Shown: piece by piece, positions 1-7,984 of the stretch
Layout: every line of letters starts with the position of its first letter
Position numbering within the stretch: position 1 is the stretch's first letter
Assembly (NCBI RefSeq): GCF_003813905.1
Contig: NZ_RPFJ01000031.1
Coordinates: 1-44,651, forward strand
Length of the DNA stretch: 44,651 bases
Origin: Aureibaculum marinum
GTDB taxonomy: Bacteria > Bacteroidota > Bacteroidia > Flavobacteriales > Flavobacteriaceae
Reading direction: 5' to 3'
Translations under genes and position numbers: made by a program
The notes under the pieces: generated by a model
What the model was told of the DNA's origin: nothing
Databases searched by the model: none
Seen by the model: the letters and a program-made list of their open reading frames with translations, nothing else

Positions 1-92
1 GTAGATTAGCAGGTAGTTCGTCACTTTATTTTTTAGAGAAAATAAATGACACTTGGCAGATAAAATGTATTAAAGCACTTACAATTTCATAA
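1..92 (+). CDS. C-terminal end of an unidentified protein (partial)
   Basis: An open frame enters from the left edge (first whole codon at base 3) and stops at TAA 90-92, leaving 29 residues that end in ...KCIKALTIS. The pattern of a hydrophobic strand, then a DTWQIKCIK strand, resembles the last strands of small alpha/beta lipoproteins or NTF2-like domains, but that is only an impression. It converges on cvpA with 9 bases between the stops. Too little is present to assign a function; the evidence is the clean frame and a stop just before the next gene. Confidence 0.45.
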   Translation, partial: RLAGSSSLYFLEKINDTWQIKCIKALTIS

Positions 93-101
93 AAGGTAAT
101 T

Positions 102-602
102 CTATTCTAAAGCCTCATCATCTTCCTTTACGATATTTGGAAAAATTAACGGCACAATACCTTTGACAGGTTTATACAACACTGATGCATTCAATTGCTC
201 TTCAGTAAGAAAAGGGATGGTTCTATTTAATTTGCTAAAAACAACCAAAACTACACTTAAAATGAGTCCAATTTTGGCAGCTCCAAACAAACCTCCTATC
301 ATTTTATTAAAAAGACCCAAGGCTGCAATATCTGCAATTTTTGTCAATAATTTACCAATTAAAGAAACTAGAATAATAATAACTAAAAAAGTAACGGCAA
401 AAGAAGCTATTTGAATATGTTTTTCATTCCATGAAACACTATTTTCTAAATAACTTGAAGCATAATGTGAAAAATGTATCGCTCCATAAAGTCCTAATGC
501 CAAGGCTGCCAATCCGGCAACTTCTACAAAAAAACCTTTCATAAATCCACGAACCAATCCAAAAAGTAATAAGGCTGCTAATATGATATCTAAAATGTTC
601 AT
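102..602 (-). CDS. cvpA: CvpA family inner-membrane protein
   Basis: A 166-residue protein with four hydrophobic segments (roughly residues 3-20, 28-46, 63-85 and 103-122) and the N-terminal signature of the CvpA/colicin V production family (DIILAALLLFGLVRGFMKGFF, then a GLAAL-rich second helix). Family members are small cytoplasmic-membrane proteins; in enterobacteria the family is needed for colicin V export, and in other bacteria it is linked to envelope homeostasis. The C-terminus is short and acidic (EDDEALE). It starts with ATG at 602 and has about 200 bases of AT-rich sequence upstream. Family assignment is confident; the physiological role here is not known. Confidence 0.85.
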   Translation of the reverse strand: MNILDIILAALLLFGLVRGFMKGFFVEVAGLAALALGLYGAIHFSHYASSYLENSVSWNEKHIQIASFAVTFLVIIILVSLIGKLLTKIADIAALGLFNKMIGGLFGAAKIGLILSVVLVVFSKLNRTIPFLTEEQLNASVLYKPVKGIVPLIFPNIVKEDDEALE

Positions 603-728
603 GAATTTTTATTATCGGGTTTATTAGTTGATAGTGATACAAATTAATTGATTTTATTTTAAATAAAATTTTATTTCATTGTAAAATTCAGTTTTTATTC
701 ATGTTTAAACCTAAAAAATAAGTTTTAC

Positions 729-755
729 CACAAAGTTCGCAAAGGACACTAAGAA
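729..755. repeat. Three imperfect 9-base repeats (CACAAAG type)
   Basis: CACAAAGTT, CGCAAAGGA and CACTAAGAA follow each other directly with a 9-base period. CACAAAG-type short repeats recur between genes in many bacterial genomes. Here they lie between cvpA and the end of the helicase gene, where no coding frame is evident. Function unknown. Confidence 0.4.
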
Positions 756-812
756 TTGTATGTTTAGAGCGTCTAAACGTTTTTCCTTAACGCTATTTGA
801 AGGGAATTTTAC

Positions 813-3800
813 TTATTTCACTTCTTCAATAACTATATCATCATCAATATATACTAAGATTTTCTTAGCTACTTTAAAACCTAATTGAGAAACAACACTG
901 GCATAACTATTTAGTTGATGATGGTATTTTTTTTCAGGTTTTCCTGTTTTATAATCGATAATTGTAGCATTATTCTCCTCATCAATTACCAAGCGATCGG
1001 GAATAATAATTTCGCCTAATTCTGTAAAAATTTCACGTTCGTTATAAACCGTATTATTTTGTTGATAATAACTTTCTAAACTTGGGTGCGTAACTATTTG
1101 ATAAATTAACCCAATAATAACTTCTTTTTCTGAAGTAATTATATTACCTGAACTTACATGCTTTTCTATAGCTTCTTCAATATCATCAGCCGTTTTTATT
1201 TGAGCCATTAATTCGTGAATTAAATTACCGTATTTTATAGATTCACCTCGCTCACTATCCCATAACAATGTTGAGTTTGTAACAATTGAAATATGATGTG
1301 AATGCCAAGAAGTACTTATCAATTGATTAAACTGAGCCTTATCCTTTTTTGTTTCTGGTTTTTCTGATACTCTTCTAATATTTCCAAAAGTATATTCAGT
1401 TTTAGCCTCACTCCACTCTCCTTTTTTATCAAGAAAATCCATTAAAAATTGAGATGAAGTAGTAGGATTTCCTTTTAACGTTTTTTGCTCTCCGATAATA
1501 TATAACTGCTCAATGGCCCGTGTAAATGTTACATATAACAAATTAATATTGTCTAATTCTTTTTCATTTCGGTACGATAGGTACAAGTGTTGCCCAAATT
1601 GCCCAACATTTTCTAATGATTTACTCTGATTAACAAGTAAAGTTTCGAAATTATTAAAATCTTCAGGGTTTTCAATAGCGTACCAATCTTTAGCACCTTG
1701 GTCTTTATAAATATCTAAGTCATATGGAAAAATAACTACCGGAAACTCCAGCCCTTTTGATTTATGAATGGTCATAATCTGAACCGCATTCTTCTCTTCA
1801 GGAACTACAATACTTAGCTTATCTTTTTTATCATTCCAAAATTCTAAAAAGACTCTAATATCCGTTGATTTTTTAAGTGAAAACTTCAACACCTCATCTA
1901 AAAAGAATTGCAAATAGGCATCAGAAGTTTCATTAAAATTAACACTACGTAATATATATTCTACACTTTCATAAAGTGGAAGTTGTACAATCTCTTTAGG
2001 ATTAAAATTCATATTAAAATCATTAAGAAATTGATAAAACTCAACAACTGGCAAATCAATTAATTCTTTAAAAAATAAATGTTTGTCACTTGTAATCTCT
2101 AAATGATTGTATAAAAAATAGAGTAAATTAAACTTCGCTTCCTTATCATTGTTATTTTGAAGATAGGTAAGTACATCAATTACATAATTTACCTTTTCAG
2201 AATTTTTTAGCAATAACGTCTCTGAACTTATAATATCGATATTGTTGTCTGTCAAAAAGTTAGCAATAGCTATACCTTGCTTTTTAGTTCGGGTAAGCAC
2301 ACAAATTTCATTAAATTGAAAATTTTCACTAGTATTATTAATAATTTCCAACACGCTATTACCATATGCCAAATCTTTTTCCTCAGCGACTAACCCCTTT
2401 TCTATAAAAGACAATGAAACATAGCCTCCTATTTTATCGGTTTGTTGTTGTTTATTTTCGTTGAAATAAATATCTTGATAATCTTTTTCATTAAAATAAT
2501 TAGAGATGTGTTGAAAAAAACTATTATTAAAATTAATAACCTCGGTATAACTTCTATAATTGGTTTCTAAAGATTTTAATTCTTTATTAATATGAAACGG
2601 ATTGTGTGCATGAGTTTTTCCCTGTTGAGCCAATTTTAAAAACTGTTCTGGTTCACTGCCTCGCCAACGATAAATAGATTGTTTGGTATCACCCACTAAC
2701 AGCAAACCGGTTTGTTCTTGTGACAAGGCATTTTTTATTAACGGAATTATATTTTGCCACTGCAACAACGAAGTATCTTGCATTTCATCAATAAAATAAT
2801 GCTTGAATTTTTCGCCAATACGCTCGTAAATATAGGGTGCTGGTTGTTCTTGCAAATTTTTACTAATAAGCTGATTAAACTCTGCATTTAAACGAATGTT
2901 GTTTTCTTCTTTTATCTCATTTAAGGTTTTGTTGATTCGACTTAATACAGCAAGCGGTATAATATTACTCAAAAAAAGACCATTTAAAACGTATTGCTGA
3001 TATAATTTTTCAGATTCAAAATACAAAGCACTAAGTTTAGTAGCAATGCTATCAATAGCAGTTTTAACCTCTTGCGATTTCGATTTTGCATAAAATTCGT
3101 GATTCGATACTTTTTCTCTTAGCGTATTTGCATTAAAAAACTTAGCTTTATCTAAACTATATGCAATATTTTTGAAATGATTGGGCAACATTGATCTATA
3201 AAAGTCATTATAGTTTAATCCTAAATTTTCGATAATTTGTAACCCTTCTTCACCAATAGACTTAAATTGATTTTCTAATAATTTCTGCTCTTTTCGTAAT
3301 TTATTTTTTAAGTCAATAAAATCTTTTATAGGTTTTTCTTGAATTTTTTCGAGTTGTAATTTATCATTTTCATTCAATAAAATTTTAGCAATCTCTTTTA
3401 GCTCTCGAGTAATATCCCAAGATTTATCGTCATCTGTTTTTTGTAAAGAAAAATCTATTAAAATATCTGTTAGCTCTTTATCTTCTCCAATTTGTGAAAT
3501 AAGTTGATCAACAGCTTCATCTAATAAAGAATTAGCATCCATTTCTACATCAAAATTCAGCGACAAGCCTAAATCATATGCAAAACTCCGAATTAATCGA
3601 TGTGTAAAACTATCAATAGTAGTAATATTAAAGGCTGAATAGTTTTGTAAAATATTATTTACAATTCGCTTTGATCGTTGATGAATTAGAACATCATTAA
3701 CGGCAACACCTTCTAATAAAAATTCAGTTTCTATGGCTTTAAACAGGTCAGTTTTCTCTTTTAAAATAGTTTCTTCAGAAAATTCACGAAGATTTTTAAT

Positions 3801-3974
3801 AACTCGTGTTTTCATTTCTGCAGCCGCTTTATTAGTAAAAGTAATCGCTAAAATATTTTGAAAACGATAAGCATCTTCACGCTCTAATAAAATTTTTAAG
3901 TATGTTTTTACAAGAGTAAAGGTTTTACCACTTCCTGCAGAGGCATTATAGACCTGAAATGTTGATTGTTGCAA
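813..3974 (-). CDS. AddA/RecB-like UvrD-family helicase-nuclease
   Basis: A 1053-residue double-strand-break repair protein. Superfamily 1A helicase motifs are visible in order: Walker A ASAGSGKT (11-18), the TNKAA motif (about 46-50), motif II DEMQD (about 396), motif III with GDTKQSIYRWRG (about 427-438), NYRS, motif V TIHKSKGLEFP (about 735-745) and motif VI YVTFTRA (about 812-818). A PD-(D/E)XK nuclease of RecB type follows: GNLIHELM (about 916-923) and PDRLVID...IIDYKTGK (about 990-1010). This is the AddA layout: end-processing helicase plus nuclease feeding homologous recombination. The usual AddB-type partner is not in this window. It lies 29 bases after the FeoB permease gene on the same strand, so co-transcription is possible but functionally unexpected. 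Normal length, no sign of damage. Confidence 0.9.
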   Translation of the reverse strand: MQQSTFQVYNASAGSGKTFTLVKTYLKILLEREDAYRFQNILAITFTNKAAAEMKTRVIKNLREFSEETILKEKTDLFKAIETEFLLEGVAVNDVLIHQRSKRIVNNILQNYSAFNITTIDSFTHRLIRSFAYDLGLSLNFDVEMDANSLLDEAVDQLISQIGEDKELTDILIDFSLQKTDDDKSWDITRELKEIAKILLNENDKLQLEKIQEKPIKDFIDLKNKLRKEQKLLENQFKSIGEEGLQIIENLGLNYNDFYRSMLPNHFKNIAYSLDKAKFFNANTLREKVSNHEFYAKSKSQEVKTAIDSIATKLSALYFESEKLYQQYVLNGLFLSNIIPLAVLSRINKTLNEIKEENNIRLNAEFNQLISKNLQEQPAPYIYERIGEKFKHYFIDEMQDTSLLQWQNIIPLIKNALSQEQTGLLLVGDTKQSIYRWRGSEPEQFLKLAQQGKTHAHNPFHINKELKSLETNYRSYTEVINFNNSFFQHISNYFNEKDYQDIYFNENKQQQTDKIGGYVSLSFIEKGLVAEEKDLAYGNSVLEIINNTSENFQFNEICVLTRTKKQGIAIANFLTDNNIDIISSETLLLKNSEKVNYVIDVLTYLQNNNDKEAKFNLLYFLYNHLEITSDKHLFFKELIDLPVVEFYQFLNDFNMNFNPKEIVQLPLYESVEYILRSVNFNETSDAYLQFFLDEVLKFSLKKSTDIRVFLEFWNDKKDKLSIVVPEEKNAVQIMTIHKSKGLEFPVVIFPYDLDIYKDQGAKDWYAIENPEDFNNFETLLVNQSKSLENVGQFGQHLYLSYRNEKELDNINLLYVTFTRAIEQLYIIGEQKTLKGNPTTSSQFLMDFLDKKGEWSEAKTEYTFGNIRRVSEKPETKKDKAQFNQLISTSWHSHHISIVTNSTLLWDSERGESIKYGNLIHELMAQIKTADDIEEAIEKHVSSGNIITSEKEVIIGLIYQIVTHPSLESYYQQNNTVYNEREIFTELGEIIIPDRLVIDEENNATIIDYKTGKPEKKYHHQLNSYASVVSQLGFKVAKKILVYIDDDIVIEEVK

Positions 3975-4003
3975 AGCTGTTTTTTTTATAAAAGTATATT
4001 ATA

Positions 4004-5419
4004 TCAAAACAATCGCCAAATTTGTGCAACTAAAAAAGTGACAATAAAACCCATAATAATTGGTAAAATTGTAGCTACTGTTGTCCATTTTAAACTATTA
4101 GTTTCCTTATAGATAGTATAAATAGTTGTACTACATGGATTATGCAATAAGCTAAATAACATTAAGTTTACTGCAGTAAGTAATGTCCACCCGCCAGCTC
4201 TTAACAAATCTCCAGTAGCATTTACAGAATCTAATTCAAACATAACACCAGCACCTTCACCACCTGTTACACCTGTTACCAAAACTGTAAGCATTAAAAT
4301 AGTTGGTATTACAATTTCATTTGCTGGAATAGCCACAATGTAGGCTAACAAAATAACTCCATTTAAGCCAAGTAAAAATCCAAAACCATCTAAAAAGTTA
4401 ATAGTCCATGCAGCAATACTTTCATTACCAATATAAATATTTGAAATTAGCCATATAACTGCACCTGCTGGTGCAGCAAAAACAATAGCTCTCCATAAAA
4501 CTATTAAAGTTCTATCAATTAACGAAGTATAAATTGTTTTTAAAACTCGTGGAGGACGATAAGGAGGCAATTCTAAATTAAAAGTAGAGACCTCACCTTT
4601 TAATACTGTTTTTGTTAATGCCCAAGACGTTAAAAACATAAAAAATATGCCCAAAATTGCTATTCCAATAACGGCAGACATAGATGCCACAGCAGAAAAT
4701 GAACTAGGAACCACTGCACCTATAAAAATAGTAGCTATTAATATTTGTGTAGGCCAACGCCCATTACACAATGAAAAATTATTGGTAATAATTGCTATCA
4801 ATCGTTCTCGTGGACTGTCAATAATACGCGTGGCAACCACTCCTGCAGCATTACAACCAAATCCCATACTCATGGTTAAAGCTTGCTTGCCATGAGCTCC
4901 AGATTTTTTAAACAAATAATCCATATTAAATGCTACTCTTGGCAAATAGCCAAAATCTTCTAGCAGAGTAAATAGCGGAAAAAATATTGCCATAGGAGGT
5001 AACATTACTGCAACTACCCAAGCTACAGCTAAATATACACCATCAATTAAAAAACCATCTAACCACCAAGGCATACCTATATTTGCTGCAACTTCTTTTA
5101 AAAAGGGATGAACGTTATCTAACAGTAGATTTGATAACATTGCTGAAGGATAATTTGCACCTACAATAGTTATCCACAGAATTAATGCTAAAATTAAAAA
5201 CATGATAGGAAATCCCCATGTTTTACTAGTAACTATGCTGTCTATTTTTGAGTCTAAACGAAATTTTTTCTTTTCATTAGCTCTACTAACAGATGCATTT
5301 GAGATTTCAGAAGCATCTGCATAAATACCTTCCGCCAAACTATCGTGAAACTCATCACCAATTTTCCAGCGTAAATCTGAAGATAAGGTTATTAATTTCT
5401 CTATTTCGTCTTTTTTCAT
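4004..5419 (-). CDS. feoB: FeoB permease half (ferrous iron transporter membrane domain)
   Basis: A 471-residue protein holding the membrane part of FeoB, which moves Fe(II) across the cytoplasmic membrane. Residues 1-65 correspond to the end of the GDI/linker region; after that come hydrophobic helices with FeoB landmarks: [13 protein letters not shown] (153-164), the conserved GFGCN core (186-190, usually followed by VPA, here AAG), a central polar loop with PPYRPPR, and HNPCST near residue 427. The GTPase domain is a separate upstream gene. The ATG at 5419 is in the same reading phase as that gene, after TAA-AAT-TAA-AAA, so two in-frame stops and a fresh ATG divide what is one protein in most bacteria. 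Translation is probably coupled. Function confident; the split is discussed as a finding. Confidence 0.9.
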   Translation of the reverse strand: MKKDEIEKLITLSSDLRWKIGDEFHDSLAEGIYADASEISNASVSRANEKKKFRLDSKIDSIVTSKTWGFPIMFLILALILWITIVGANYPSAMLSNLLLDNVHPFLKEVAANIGMPWWLDGFLIDGVYLAVAWVVAVMLPPMAIFFPLFTLLEDFGYLPRVAFNMDYLFKKSGAHGKQALTMSMGFGCNAAGVVATRIIDSPRERLIAIITNNFSLCNGRWPTQILIATIFIGAVVPSSFSAVASMSAVIGIAILGIFFMFLTSWALTKTVLKGEVSTFNLELPPYRPPRVLKTIYTSLIDRTLIVLWRAIVFAAPAGAVIWLISNIYIGNESIAAWTINFLDGFGFLLGLNGVILLAYIVAIPANEIVIPTILMLTVLVTGVTGGEGAGVMFELDSVNATGDLLRAGGWTLLTAVNLMLFSLLHNPCSTTIYTIYKETNSLKWTTVATILPIIMGFIVTFLVAQIWRLF

Positions 5420-5428
5420 TTTTTAATT

Positions 5429-6193
5429 TTATACAAATTCACCTGTTTTTAACGCTTTAATAATACGTGCATCGCCTTCAAGTAATCTAAAGGCAATCCA
5501 TCTACTATTAGGTATCGTGGGAAATTGTTTTTTTATTTCTGCACTTAATTTAGCTACTGCATCTTCTATTTTCTTTGGCACATTTTTTATTCTATGTGGT
5601 TTGCAAATTATTTTTCCTGAAGCAACTTCGTTAACTGTTTGTATTAATTCTGGTATTCCTTTATTAAACCTTGCACTTGTTGGAACAACTGGAATTCCTA
5701 AATCTCGAGCTAATGTTCTTTCATCAATCTTTACATTATTTCTCTTCGCTTCGTCCATAAGATTTAAACACAATACTGCTTTATCAGTAATTTCTAATAT
5801 TTGTAATACTAAATTTAAATTTCGCTCTAGCCTACTCGCATCTACTACAATTATAGTTACATCAGGTTTGCCAAAAAGAATAAAGTCTCTAGCCACTTCC
5901 TCATCTTGAGAAGTAGATAATAATGAGTACGTTCCTGGTAAATCAACTAGTTTAAATTTACTATTGTCATACTCAAAAGCACCTTCTGCTCTAACTACTG
6001 TTTTTCCAGGCCAATTTCCTGTATGCTGACGCAATCCAGTTAAGGCATTGAACACTGTACTTTTTCCTGTATTCGGATTTCCTGCTAAGGCTACTACATA
6101 ATCAAAATTACCAGTATGGACACCTAATTTTTTTAAGCCTTTTGCATTATATTGAGGACACGTTTCACAAGCACTATTTACTTTATTTTCCAT
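5429..6193 (-). CDS. feoB: FeoB GTPase half (G domain plus part of GDI)
   Basis: A 254-residue protein with all G motifs of FeoB: G1 GNPNTGKST (38-46), G3 DLPG (84-87), G4 NLMD (144-147) and G5 SAR (173-175), followed by the start of the helical GDI domain (RLLEGDARI near the end). It should bind GTP and gate the permease encoded by the next gene. The N-terminus carries a CETC pair (C9, C12) before the G domain, which could bind metal or a thiol partner; this is inference. Its start overlaps the end of the DtxR-FeoA gene by 11 bases, so the two are likely translationally coupled. In most bacteria this is joined to the membrane domain. Confidence 0.9.
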   Translation of the reverse strand: MENKVNSACETCPQYNAKGLKKLGVHTGNFDYVVALAGNPNTGKSTVFNALTGLRQHTGNWPGKTVVRAEGAFEYDNSKFKLVDLPGTYSLLSTSQDEEVARDFILFGKPDVTIIVVDASRLERNLNLVLQILEITDKAVLCLNLMDEAKRNNVKIDERTLARDLGIPVVPTSARFNKGIPELIQTVNEVASGKIICKPHRIKNVPKKIEDAVAKLSAEIKKQFPTIPNSRWIAFRLLEGDARIIKALKTGEFV

Positions 6194-7217
6194 GTTTCAC
6201 ACCTTTTTTTATAAGAATTTTTGAGGCTTGATCTTTCCGTAATGCAATACTCGTTCCTTTAATTAAATAGGCAATAGGATTGCCTAATGGACTTTTTAAA
6301 TCAATACTAATTTTAGCTCCTTTTACAAAACCTAAATCTAACAGTCGTCTTCTACCATCACCTCTACTTTCTTTAGAAATACCAATTATTTCAGCCTCTT
6401 CATTATCTTTTAGACTTGATAACCTTGCCATATTTTCTTCTAATGATTCTTCTTTTTCAAGCAAAGCAATGGTAATATTTGCGGCAACTATTGGAGCCAA
6501 AATAAACTCTTGACCTTCTGCATAAAAAACAACACGCTCTTTATTATTCTCAATAACTCTTATTTGAGAACCAATATGAATTTTTTCTGCAAGTATTTGT
6601 TTATAAATAACATCCGGTTCATCTTCAATATGAATAATTCTTCCAATGGTACCCACTTTTAAAGAAGATAAAAACTCCCCTTCAAGACTGGCAACTTTAC
6701 CCAATTTGGTAGGAATAGGATCTCCATGTGGATCGTATTTCGGATTTCCTAAATGGCTGGCTAACCTATCTGTTTCTTCGTGACTTAATTTATGCTCCAT
6801 TTTTTCAGCCCTGTCATGCCACTCTGTTTTATCAAAACCAGTTTTTTCAGCCAAATACTTTTCCCATAACCTATGCACTCTAACAATTCTAAGAGCATAA
6901 TCTCTTCCTGAACTTGTTAACTGAATGATATCTCCATTAAATGTAATTAGGTCAATAATTGCCATTTTTTTAACAACATCTACTATGGTTCCATCACTAA
7001 ACTTTAATGAATTACTTAAATCATGTAAATTCATTTCCTTTCCAGAATTTTCGTTATGATATAATTGTTTTAGTACATCTTCAATAATTATTTTTTCGTT
7101 TGACTTTAAATTATTCTTAATAATCCAAAACCAGCCCGATTTTGGTCTAAATAATAAATAACCTATTAAAACCAATCCAAAAAATATCAATAACGCGTTT
7201 ACTGGATTATAATTCAT
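6183..7217 (-). CDS. feoA: Membrane-anchored DtxR-like/FeoA-FeoA fusion protein
   Basis: A 344-residue fusion. Residues about 7-23 form a transmembrane helix; 43-105 match a DtxR winged-helix domain; 106-170 match the DtxR dimerisation domain ([28 protein letters not shown]); 175-252 and 264-336 are two FeoA/SH3-like beta domains, the second typical FeoA ([36 protein letters not shown]). FeoA is the small cytoplasmic partner of FeoB. Placing a DtxR scaffold and tandem FeoA domains behind a membrane anchor suggests a tethered assembly factor or sensor for the FeoB halves encoded directly downstream rather than a free repressor; that role is inference. It overlaps the regulator gene by 4 bases (ATGA) and the FeoB GTPase gene by 11. 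An annotation as plain transcriptional regulator would be misleading. Confidence 0.85.
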   Translation of the reverse strand: MNYNPVNALLIFFGLVLIGYLLFRPKSGWFWIIKNNLKSNEKIIIEDVLKQLYHNENSGKEMNLHDLSNSLKFSDGTIVDVVKKMAIIDLITFNGDIIQLTSSGRDYALRIVRVHRLWEKYLAEKTGFDKTEWHDRAEKMEHKLSHEETDRLASHLGNPKYDPHGDPIPTKLGKVASLEGEFLSSLKVGTIGRIIHIEDEPDVIYKQILAEKIHIGSQIRVIENNKERVVFYAEGQEFILAPIVAANITIALLEKEESLEENMARLSSLKDNEEAEIIGISKESRGDGRRRLLDLGFVKGAKISIDLKSPLGNPIAYLIKGTSIALRKDQASKILIKKGVKHGK

Positions 7218-7870
7218 TTTTCTAATAAATATAAATTATGAGCCGCTTTTTGCGAAATTAACATCTTCTTTTTACCTACTTTAATGGTTAAAGAATTGTC
7301 AAAAGGCTCTTTTGCTAATACTGTTATTTTTTGACCAATAGAGATTTCATTCTTATCTAAATACCTTAAAAATTCGTCAGAAGAATCTTTTAAACCTAGC
7401 AATATACTTTCTTGGTTTACTTCTAAATTAGACAATTGAATCCTTTTTCTTTTTGTAATATTTCCATTTTTATCTGGAATTGGATCACCATGAGGATCAA
7501 CAGTAGGAAATCCTAAAAATTTATCTAATTTATCCACTAAATCATCAGACTTCACATGTTCCAATTGCTCTGCAATATCATGCACTTCATCCCAAGTGAA
7601 ATCTAATTTATCTACTAAAAAACATTCCCATAAACGATGCTTCCTTACTAAATAAACTGCAATTTTTTTACCCTTTTTAGATAACTGAACACCTTGATAC
7701 TTTTTATAAACAACAAGTTCTTTTTCTGACAACTTCTTAACCATATCAGTTACGGAAGAAGCCTTTGTATTCATTTTTTTTGCAATAGCATTTGTACTTG
7801 CTCCTTTTGAATTAAGAAGCTCTAAATGGTAAATAGATTTTAAATAATTTTCTTCAGATGTACTAAGCAT
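7214..7870 (-). CDS. DtxR/MntR-family metal-dependent repressor
   Basis: A 218-residue DtxR-family regulator: winged helix (1-70), dimerisation and metal-binding domain (71-148) and a C-terminal FeoA/SH3-like domain (150-218). Aligned on HRLWE and the AEQLEHV helix, candidate ligands are H78, E82, H97, E101, E104 and H105. E101 occupies the place of DtxR Cys102, as Glu does in MntR, so preference for iron or manganese cannot be read safely. The start is placed at ATG 7870 (MLSTSEENYL), the usual N-terminus of the family; a longer reading would run through the -7 promoter motif at 7889-7896. It is first in the feo operon and divergent from a TonB receptor, so it probably represses both when metal is plentiful. 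Confidence 0.9.
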   Translation of the reverse strand: MLSTSEENYLKSIYHLELLNSKGASTNAIAKKMNTKASSVTDMVKKLSEKELVVYKKYQGVQLSKKGKKIAVYLVRKHRLWECFLVDKLDFTWDEVHDIAEQLEHVKSDDLVDKLDKFLGFPTVDPHGDPIPDKNGNITKRKRIQLSNLEVNQESILLGLKDSSDEFLRYLDKNEISIGQKITVLAKEPFDNSLTIKVGKKKMLISQKAAHNLYLLEK

Positions 7871-7888
7871 ATTAAATTTTTTGCTATG

Positions 7889-7896
7889 CAAATATA
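7889..7896 (-). promoter_or_regulatory. -7 promoter element of the dtxR-feo operon
   Basis: The minus strand reads TATATTTG, an exact match to the Bacteroidetes -7 consensus TAnnTTTG, 18 bases before the ATG at 7870. It supports that start over a longer reading. No clear -33 TTG is seen, as expected for a promoter whose -33 region overlaps an operator. Confidence 0.65.
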
Positions 7897-7922
7897 CAAT
7901 TTTAATTTTATTAAATATATTT

Positions 7923-7936
7923 TTAGCCTTACCTAA
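7923..7936. promoter_or_regulatory. Candidate DtxR-type operator between divergent iron promoters
   Basis: The plus strand reads TTAGCCTTACCTAA (minus strand TTAGGTAAGGCTAA), an inverted repeat TTAG-N6-CTAA. The minus strand agrees at 12 of 14 positions with the left part of the classical DtxR box TTAGGTTAGCCTAA. It sits about 10 bases upstream of the receptor's -7 element and about 26 bases upstream of the dtxR -7 element, so it covers or abuts the -33 region of both. Binding by the adjacent repressor is inferred from sequence and position only. Confidence 0.5.
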
Positions 7937-7945
7937 ATATTTATT

Positions 7946-7953
7946 TATATTTG
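7946..7953 (+). promoter_or_regulatory. -7 promoter element of the TonB-dependent receptor
   Basis: TATATTTG on the plus strand matches the Bacteroidetes -7 consensus and lies 31 bases before the ATG at 7985. The candidate metal-repressor operator covers its -33 region. Confidence 0.65.
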
Positions 7954-7984
7954 CAAAAATATAGTTCTTATAAAAACAATAATC

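Noticed and set aside
5417-5431. FeoB split as a simple frameshift or sequencing error
   Set aside because: Both halves are in the same phase and are separated by two TAA codons and an ATG; one base error cannot create this. Recent nonsense mutation is not excluded but is less likely.
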